A stretch of 44,071 nucleotides of DNA from Gammaproteobacteria bacterium (GTDB taxonomy: Bacteria > Pseudomonadota > Gammaproteobacteria > Steroidobacterales > Steroidobacteraceae). Location of the stretch: the NCBI GenBank assembly GCA_030831085.1, contig JAURLT010000010.1:1-44071 (forward strand), in the 5' to 3' direction. Below, piece after piece: positions 38,973-44,071 of the stretch (position 1 is the first letter of the stretch; every line of letters begins with the position of its first letter). Under the pieces are notes generated by a model. That model saw only the letters and a list, made by a program, of their open reading frames with translations. It did no database searches and was not told where the DNA came from. Both the position numbers and the translations under genes were made by a program.

Positions 38973-40694
38973 TTGGCGGCCGCAGACCTTGCTTTTACCC
39001 TGCTGAGTTGTGCTGCTTTCATGGCGCTGGTCGCCGCAATTTCCTATTTCAAGACCAGGGGTGAAGTCGGCACCGCTGACGGCTACTTCCTGGCCGGCCG
39101 CGGCCTTGGTGCGACCTTCATTGCCGGGTCTTTGCTGCTCACCAACCTGTCGACCGAGCAGCTGATCGGCCTCAACGGGTCCGCCTACGGCTTCAACCTG
39201 AGCAGCATGGCCTGGGAGGTCACGGCGGCCATCGCCACGGTGGTCATGGCCTTTGTCTTTCTGCCCCGCTATCTCGCCGGCGCCTTCACCACCTTGCCTG
39301 AATTCCTCCGTCAGCGTTACGACGACAGCGTGCGTCGCATGACGGTGGTGCTCTTCCTGCTGGGCTATGGCCTGGTCACACTGCCGAGCGTGCTGTATTC
39401 CGGGTCCATCGCGGTCCTCAAGCTGTTCGACGTGCCCACGCTGCTGGGTGTCGATCATGGTCAGGGTCTGCTGGTTACGATGGTCCTGATCGGTGGCATT
39501 GGCGCCGTGTATGCCATATTCGGCGGTCTGCGTGCGGTGGCCATCTCGGACACCCTGAATGGGATCGGGTTGCTGATCATTGGCGTCATGGTCCCGATTC
39601 TGGGCCTGTCTGCGCTCGGCAACGGCAGCGTTGCCGAGGGCTTGACCCTCATCGCCACCACCAATACCGGGAAACTGAACGCCATCGGCAGCGCCACCGA
39701 CCCGACCCCTTTCTCCACCCTGTTTACGGGCATGGTGCTGGCCAACCTGTTCTATTGGTGCGCCAACCAGTACGTCATCCAGAGAACCCTGGCGGCACGC
39801 TCGCTTGCCGAGGGGCAAAAAGGCGTCTTGTTTTCTGGCTTCTTCAAGGTACTGGTGCCGTTCCTGATGATGCTGCCCGGCATCATCGCCTTCCACCTTT
39901 ATGGCCCCGGGCTGGCCTCCATCGACCTCGCCTATCCGCTGCTGGTGCGCGACGTGCTCCCTCTGTACGCGACCGGATTTTTTCTCGCGGTCCTGCTCGG
40001 GGCTGTTTTTAGCTCCCTGAACTCACTGATCAACAGCGCCGCCACGTTGTTCTGTCTGGACATTTACCAACCCTTGAAACGAACCCCGGTCAGCGACCGC
40101 CAGCTGGTCAGGGTCGCAAAAATCGCCAGCCTGGTAATCGCCGTGCTTTCGTTCGTGGTAGCACCGCTGTTGCAATTCGCGCCGGAGGGTCTTTGGCAGG
40201 TCATCCGCATCTTCACCGGTTTCTACAACATACCCGTGATCGCCATCGTGGTGGTGGGGTTGTTTACGAAGAAGGCGCCTGCCAGCGGCGCGAAGATCGT
40301 GATCATCTTTCACGTGCTCGCCTACGGTAGCCTGCAATTCCTGTTCAAAGAACACTTGCCCATTCACTTCCTGCACCTGTATGCGATTCTGTTTATCATC
40401 GAAGTGGTGATCATGCTGGGTTTGGCCTGGCTCAGACCCCGCACTGACGCCTGGCACTTTCGGCCAGACCCCCGAGTGGACCTGAAGCCGTGGTCACTCG
40501 CCAGGCCGACCGCCTTCACCCTGCTCTCCTGTGTGGCCGCGCTCTACCTGCTGTTTTCACCCGTGGGCCTGGCAGGAGGCCCGACCACCCTGTTCTGGCC
40601 AGCGCTTGGTGGCCTGCTGGTGATGAACATCGCCGTCTGGGCAACCCAGACGAGCCGTTCTCCTGACCCAAGACCAAAACGGCCCCCATCATGA
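38973..40694 (+). CDS. Sodium:solute symporter (SSS family, YidK-like)
   Basis: The 573-residue protein has about 13-14 membrane helices. It resembles E. coli YidK more than other SSS members, in LLTNLSTEQLIGLNGSAYG, GGLRAVAISDTLNGIGLL, NLFYWCANQYVIQRTLAA and SLAEGQKG, and DLKPWSLARP near the C-terminus. Such proteins use a sodium gradient to import small solutes; the YidK/SGLT branch suggests a sugar, polyol or related compound, but this is inference. The start is TTG 38973 with GAGG eight bases before. Its TGA overlaps the Gfo/Idh/MocA start (ATGA), so it heads the operon. Confidence 0.9.
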   Translation: MAAADLAFTLLSCAAFMALVAAISYFKTRGEVGTADGYFLAGRGLGATFIAGSLLLTNLSTEQLIGLNGSAYGFNLSSMAWEVTAAIATVVMAFVFLPRYLAGAFTTLPEFLRQRYDDSVRRMTVVLFLLGYGLVTLPSVLYSGSIAVLKLFDVPTLLGVDHGQGLLVTMVLIGGIGAVYAIFGGLRAVAISDTLNGIGLLIIGVMVPILGLSALGNGSVAEGLTLIATTNTGKLNAIGSATDPTPFSTLFTGMVLANLFYWCANQYVIQRTLAARSLAEGQKGVLFSGFFKVLVPFLMMLPGIIAFHLYGPGLASIDLAYPLLVRDVLPLYATGFFLAVLLGAVFSSLNSLINSAATLFCLDIYQPLKRTPVSDRQLVRVAKIASLVIAVLSFVVAPLLQFAPEGLWQVIRIFTGFYNIPVIAIVVVGLFTKKAPASGAKIVIIFHVLAYGSLQFLFKEHLPIHFLHLYAILFIIEVVIMLGLAWLRPRTDAWHFRPDPRVDLKPWSLARPTAFTLLSCVAALYLLFSPVGLAGGPTTLFWPALGGLLVMNIAVWATQTSRSPDPRPKRPPS

Positions 40695-41884
40695 GGCACA
40701 GATTTTTCAGCCGGACCGTTGACGAGTTGAACGCCGGGTTCGAATCGGCAACCCACCGAGGCCGCTCAGAGCCTGGTCCCGGCCTGCTGATCATTGGCGC
40801 CGGGATGATGGGCCGTGAGCACCTTCGGGTCGCTCAGTTGTTGGGTCGGGCGCGCATTGCGGGGATACACGACACCCATCCCCAAAGCGTTCGCCTTGCG
40901 GCAGACGAATATCGGCACCGGTGCGGTGAGGGGCTGCCGATATTTAATTCACTACCTGACGCCTGCGCTTCGGCATCGGTTGACGCGGTCATTATCTGTA
41001 CGCCGAACCACACCCATCGGCAGATACTCGAAACCGTCGCCGCTTCCGGCAAGCCCGTCTTGCTGGAAAAGCCCATGGCCACCACCCTCCAGGATGCCCA
41101 AGCCATCGTCAACCTGGCCGCAAGTCGGTCGGCTTTCATTCAGCTGGGCATGCAGTACCGCTACAAGGCGCAATACGTCGAGGCCTTTCACGAGGTCAAG
41201 GTCAGGAAAAGCCTGGGCGCAGTCAAGACCATCAGCATGGCGGAATATCGCCCGCCCTTTCTGGATAAAGTCGGTCAATGGAACAAGTTCAACCGCTTCT
41301 CGGGGGGTACGCTGGTCGAAAAATGTTGCCATTATTTCGACCTGATCAACCTGATGGCAGAGGCGCGTCCAGTGAAGGTGTATGCCAGTGGTGGCCGTGC
41401 GGTCAACTTTCTCGACTTTGAACAGGCCGGTCAAGCCTCTGACATTGACGACCATGCGATGGTTGTCATCGAGTACGAAAACGCCGTTCGGGCCACCTTC
41501 ATCCTGAACATGTTCAGTCAGGAACTGTATGAGGAAATGGTGGTGTCAGGGCCGCTGGGCCGGCTCGTCGCGAGCGAAGAGGCAAGCTTCAAACCATCGA
41601 CAGGCTCGAGGGCGCGCCTGCAGGTAGAGGTGGCTGGTCATCCCGATTACGATGGCAGACAGTTGGGTTACCCGGCAGCCATCGAGCAAAGTGGTCATTA
41701 CGGGGCCACCTACTTTGAGCATCTTGCGCTGATGGATCGACTGGAGGGGAAAGCGGTCGATGCTGCCACCCCCGAGCAGGCTTTGTGGTCACTGGTCGTG
41801 GCCAGTGCCGCGCAGCATTCCATAGCCACGGGCAGCCCGGTCGACATCAGCAAGTATTGCGCCGATCAGGGCTTGGACCTGTAG
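40691..41884 (+). CDS. Gfo/Idh/MocA family oxidoreductase
   Basis: NAD(P)-dependent sugar or polyol oxidoreductase fold. After a 30-residue N-terminal extension, the Rossmann motif LLIIGAGMMGREHLR (GAGMMG at 36-41) and the family signature KPVLLEKPMATT (E126-K127-P128) appear. The C-terminal domain holds VGQWNKFNRFSGGTLVEKCCHYFDLIN with the usual catalytic-region His. The family includes inositol, scyllo-inositol and amino-sugar dehydrogenases; the substrate here cannot be named. Overlaps the symporter stop by four bases; the aldo/keto reductase starts 18 bases later. Confidence 0.9.
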   Translation: MRHRFFSRTVDELNAGFESATHRGRSEPGPGLLIIGAGMMGREHLRVAQLLGRARIAGIHDTHPQSVRLAADEYRHRCGEGLPIFNSLPDACASASVDAVIICTPNHTHRQILETVAASGKPVLLEKPMATTLQDAQAIVNLAASRSAFIQLGMQYRYKAQYVEAFHEVKVRKSLGAVKTISMAEYRPPFLDKVGQWNKFNRFSGGTLVEKCCHYFDLINLMAEARPVKVYASGGRAVNFLDFEQAGQASDIDDHAMVVIEYENAVRATFILNMFSQELYEEMVVSGPLGRLVASEEASFKPSTGSRARLQVEVAGHPDYDGRQLGYPAAIEQSGHYGATYFEHLALMDRLEGKAVDAATPEQALWSLVVASAAQHSIATGSPVDISKYCADQGLDL

Positions 41885-41902
41885 GTAGCGGAGTGACGAC
41901 AG

Positions 41903-42886
41903 ATGACGGTGAATGAATCCATTCAGGTGGGCGCATCGCAGATGCCGGCCATCGGCCTTGGGTTGTGGAAAATTGCCCGGGACGCGACGGCCGCGACCGT
42001 CGTGGAGGCGATCCGCGTCGGCTATCGCCACCTCGACTGCGCAGCTGATTACGGAAACGAGGCCGAGGTCGGCGCCGGAATCCGGCAGGCAATCGCTCAG
42101 GGCTTGGTCGCGCGCGAGGAACTCTGGGTCACTTCCAAGCTGTGGAACACATTTCATCGCAAGGAGCATGTCCAGGCTGCCTGCGAGCGCAGCCTGAGGG
42201 ACCTTGGCTTGGAGTATCTCGACCTCTACCTGGTTCACTTTCCAATTGCCTTGAAATACGTCGACTTCGCCACCCGCTATCCGCCGGAATGGATTCATGA
42301 CCCCACGGCAGAGCACCCGAGGATGGAGCCCGATGCCGTCCCCCTGCATGAAACATGGGCTGCCATGGAGAACCTGGTGCGGGCCGGGCTTGTCAGGGAA
42401 ATTGGCGTCTGCAACTACAACACCGCCTTGGTCCATGACCTCATGACCACGGCGAATATCCGACCTGCCATGCTGCAGGTCGAGGCGCACCCGTTCCTGA
42501 CCCAGGAACGCCTGCTCCGCTTGGCCCGGGGCTATGGCCTCTCCGTGACGGCCTTCTCGCCCCTTGGCGCGCTGTCTTACCTGGAACTGGGCATGGCCAA
42601 CAAGGGCGAGTCCGTATTGGAGCAACCGGTGGTAAAGGCGGCCGCCGCTCGCCTCGGCCGCAGTGCGGCGCAAGTGGTCCTGCGCTGGGCCCTGCAGCGA
42701 GGCACCGCCATCATCCCCAAAACCAGCCGTCCAGAACGACTGGCGGAAAATCTCGCGCTGTTTGACTTCTCGCTGAGCGATGACGAAATGCGGCAACTGG
42801 GGAGCCTGAACTGCAATCGCCGTTTCAACGACCCTGCCGTGTTCTGCGACATGGCCTTTGGCTGCTTTTTTCCGATCTATGACTGA
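41903..42886 (+). CDS. Aldo/keto reductase (AKR2, xylose reductase-like)
   Basis: NAD(P)H-dependent aldehyde or ketone reductase with TIM-barrel fold. The tetrad is complete: D45 and Y50 in LDCAADYGNE, K79 in VTSKLWN, H112 in LVHFP. The protein resembles fungal xylose reductases and plant aldose reductases, including HFPIALKYV, the RYPPEW loop, LHETWAAMENLV and the C-terminal RRFNDP. The 327-residue length also fits. Bacterial operon members of this type are less common than AKR5-type ones. ATG 41903 has GGAGTG upstream. The dioxygenase start overlaps its end by eight bases. Confidence 0.92.
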   Translation: MTVNESIQVGASQMPAIGLGLWKIARDATAATVVEAIRVGYRHLDCAADYGNEAEVGAGIRQAIAQGLVAREELWVTSKLWNTFHRKEHVQAACERSLRDLGLEYLDLYLVHFPIALKYVDFATRYPPEWIHDPTAEHPRMEPDAVPLHETWAAMENLVRAGLVREIGVCNYNTALVHDLMTTANIRPAMLQVEAHPFLTQERLLRLARGYGLSVTAFSPLGALSYLELGMANKGESVLEQPVVKAAAARLGRSAAQVVLRWALQRGTAIIPKTSRPERLAENLALFDFSLSDDEMRQLGSLNCNRRFNDPAVFCDMAFGCFFPIYD

Positions 42887-43826
42887 TCCTGCCGCTGCAG
42901 CACCCAATGCACCGCTGGTCATCGAACCATCACAGGCGGATGGAGGCCTCAGTCCAGGCAGCGCTACCTGCGCGACCTGGCTCGAAGCCCTGGCACAACA
43001 CGGCGCCATCCTGTTTCGCGGGTTCTCCGTTGCCACCGCCGAAGACTTCGACGCGTGGATTGCCGCCTTCGGACTTGAAAGCTTCACCTACGAGGCGTCT
43101 CTTTCCAACGCCGTGCGTCGCAACCGCACCCCAAGGGTGTTTACCGCCAACGAAGCCCCAGCCCATGTGGAAATTTTTCTCCACCATGAAATGGCCCAAA
43201 CACCCCTTTTTCCGCGACGCTTGTTTTTCTGCTGCGAGCAAGCACCCAATTCAGGCGGGGCAACCCCCTTGCGGCGCTCTGACCAACTGTTGAACGAGCT
43301 GGAGAGCGCCCTCCCCGACTTGATCAATGCTTGCCGTAAACACGGGGTGCGCTACACCCACGTGATGCCGGCGGAAACCGATACCGCATCCGGTCAAGGC
43401 CGCAGTTGGCGAGACACACTGAGCGTCTCCACGCGCGAGGAGGCCGAGCGTCGACTAGGCGGTTTGGGCTACGACTGGATCTGGCAGGACGCGAATAGCC
43501 TTAGGGTCGTGACCCCCGTCCTGCCAGCCATCCGCAGAGCGCCATCGGGACAGGAGGTCTTTTTCAACCAGCTGATCGCTGCCTTCTGTGGCTGGCAGGA
43601 CCGCCGCAACGAAGCAAAACGCTCCGTGCAGTACGGCGACGGCAGCGAGATTCACGCCGAGCAACTGGAGGAAGCGACCAGAATCGCCTATGAGGGTGTC
43701 TTCGACCTGCAATGGCAGGAGGGTGACGTCGCTCTCATCGATAATTATCTCGTCATGCACGGCCGGCGACCTTTTGAGGGCAGTCGCAGCGTGCTGGCCT
43801 CCCTGGCCGGAGTGGATTCCAACTAA
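42879..43826 (+). CDS. TauD/TfdA-type Fe(II)/2-oxoglutarate dioxygenase (SyrP/clavaminate synthase-like)
   Basis: Uses Fe(II), O2 and 2-oxoglutarate, typically to hydroxylate an unactivated carbon. The 315 residues carry a facial triad with H102-x-E104 in LHHEMAQT and a distal H294 in NYLVMHGRRPF, with R303 nearby as likely 2-oxoglutarate contact. HxE rather than HxD, and the following FPRRLFFCCEQAPNSGGATPL, fit the SyrP-like and clavaminate-synthase-like branch acting on amino acid side chains. ATG 42879 (ATGACTGA overlap) is preferred over an in-frame ATG at 42858, which would overlap the reductase more. Last gene of the operon, 86 bases from tRNA-Arg. Confidence 0.85.
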   Translation: MTDPAAAAPNAPLVIEPSQADGGLSPGSATCATWLEALAQHGAILFRGFSVATAEDFDAWIAAFGLESFTYEASLSNAVRRNRTPRVFTANEAPAHVEIFLHHEMAQTPLFPRRLFFCCEQAPNSGGATPLRRSDQLLNELESALPDLINACRKHGVRYTHVMPAETDTASGQGRSWRDTLSVSTREEAERRLGGLGYDWIWQDANSLRVVTPVLPAIRRAPSGQEVFFNQLIAAFCGWQDRRNEAKRSVQYGDGSEIHAEQLEEATRIAYEGVFDLQWQEGDVALIDNYLVMHGRRPFEGSRSVLASLAGVDSN

Positions 43827-43912
43827 GTCGACTCAGTGCGTCTTATCCAGACCTGCTCGTCGTCTGCACCTTGTGTCACCGCAGAGGCCATTGCTGTTTT
43901 TATTGCTTAATT

Positions 43913-43988
43913 TGGCGCCCCGGGCCGGAGTTGAACCGACGACCTACCGCTTAGGAGGCGGTCGCTCTATCCACTGAGCTACCGGGGC
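43913..43988 (-). tRNA. tRNA-Arg (anticodon CCT), CCA encoded
   Basis: Minus strand: acceptor GCCCCGG pairs with CCGGGGC, the anticodon loop is CTCCTAA, and the T arm is GTCGG/CCGGC with TTCAACT, then G and encoded CCA. It reads AGG codons. Its 3' end faces the dioxygenase operon. The tRNA-Ala gene is five bases upstream on the same strand. Confidence 0.97.
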
Positions 43989-43993
43989 AAGAT

Positions 43994-44069
<76 letters not shown>

Positions 44070-44071
44070 AC

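Noticed and set aside
43827-43912. Terminator between the dioxygenase gene and tRNA-Arg.
   Set aside because: There is a short T-run near 43897, but the possible stems before it are only three to five pairs.
43913-43988. Genomic island attachment site at tRNA-Arg.
   Set aside because: I saw no direct repeat of the tRNA 3' end elsewhere in the window and no integrase.

Overview
The window is GC-rich DNA from one bacterial chromosome. Gene content points to a gammaproteobacterium. The block ruvC-ruvA-ruvB-ybgC-tolQ-tolR-tolA-tolB-pal-cpoB-queE-queC-tRNA-Lys, a fused aspartokinase/homoserine dehydrogenase in thrABC, and MsrPQ, FadH and TatD all fit that class. The queE-queC-tRNA-Lys tail on the tol-pal operon resembles Xanthomonadales and related GC-rich lineages. 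That placement is inference from gene order, not a phylogeny.

Layout, left to right. 1-3.2 kb: a partial HAD phosphatase, an MgtC/DUF4010 membrane protein, and the msrPQ periplasmic methionine sulfoxide repair pair. 3.1-7.9 kb, minus strand: EamA exporter, DAHP synthase, YgjP-like metallopeptidase and FadH, tightly packed. 7.9-14.0 kb: divergent tatD, then thrA-thrB-thrC with a NERD-domain membrane protein attached to the 3' end. 14.1-16.4 kb, minus strand: tRNA-Lys, a MobA/MocA-like nucleotidyltransferase, a sialidase-fold lipoprotein and an unknown small protein. 16.5-25.0 kb, minus strand: the long ruv-tol-que array, with most junctions overlapping or a few bases apart. 25.0-33.0 kb: a DUF3772/MscS channel, then sucA-sucB-lpd (2-oxoglutarate dehydrogenase). 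33.0-38.4 kb: a secreted M20 peptidase, a cytochrome c/PQQ-propeller dehydrogenase, an acetolactate decarboxylase and an MFS transporter. 38.5-43.8 kb: a regulatory-looking intergenic region, a small Cys/Arg-rich protein, and a tight operon of YidK-type sodium:solute symporter, Gfo/Idh/MocA oxidoreductase, fungal-type aldo/keto reductase and SyrP/clavaminate-synthase-like Fe(II)/2-oxoglutarate dioxygenase. 43.9-44.07 kb: tRNA-Arg(CCT) and tRNA-Ala(CGC), minus strand.

Most of the window is core housekeeping: DNA repair and recombination, envelope integrity, queuosine synthesis, the TCA cycle, and threonine and aromatic amino acid synthesis. The accessory part is 33-43.8 kb. The best candidate for an undescribed system is the 38.67-43.83 kb operon, where one transporter and three oxidoreductases of different chemistry are arranged for coordinated expression and are preceded by repeated TACGTA palindromes. 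Second-line candidates are the cytochrome-PQQ dehydrogenase with acetolactate decarboxylase, the Cys-cluster sialidase-fold lipoprotein, and a NERD protein with altered core residues inside the thr operon. No IS element, prophage, CRISPR array or integrase was seen.
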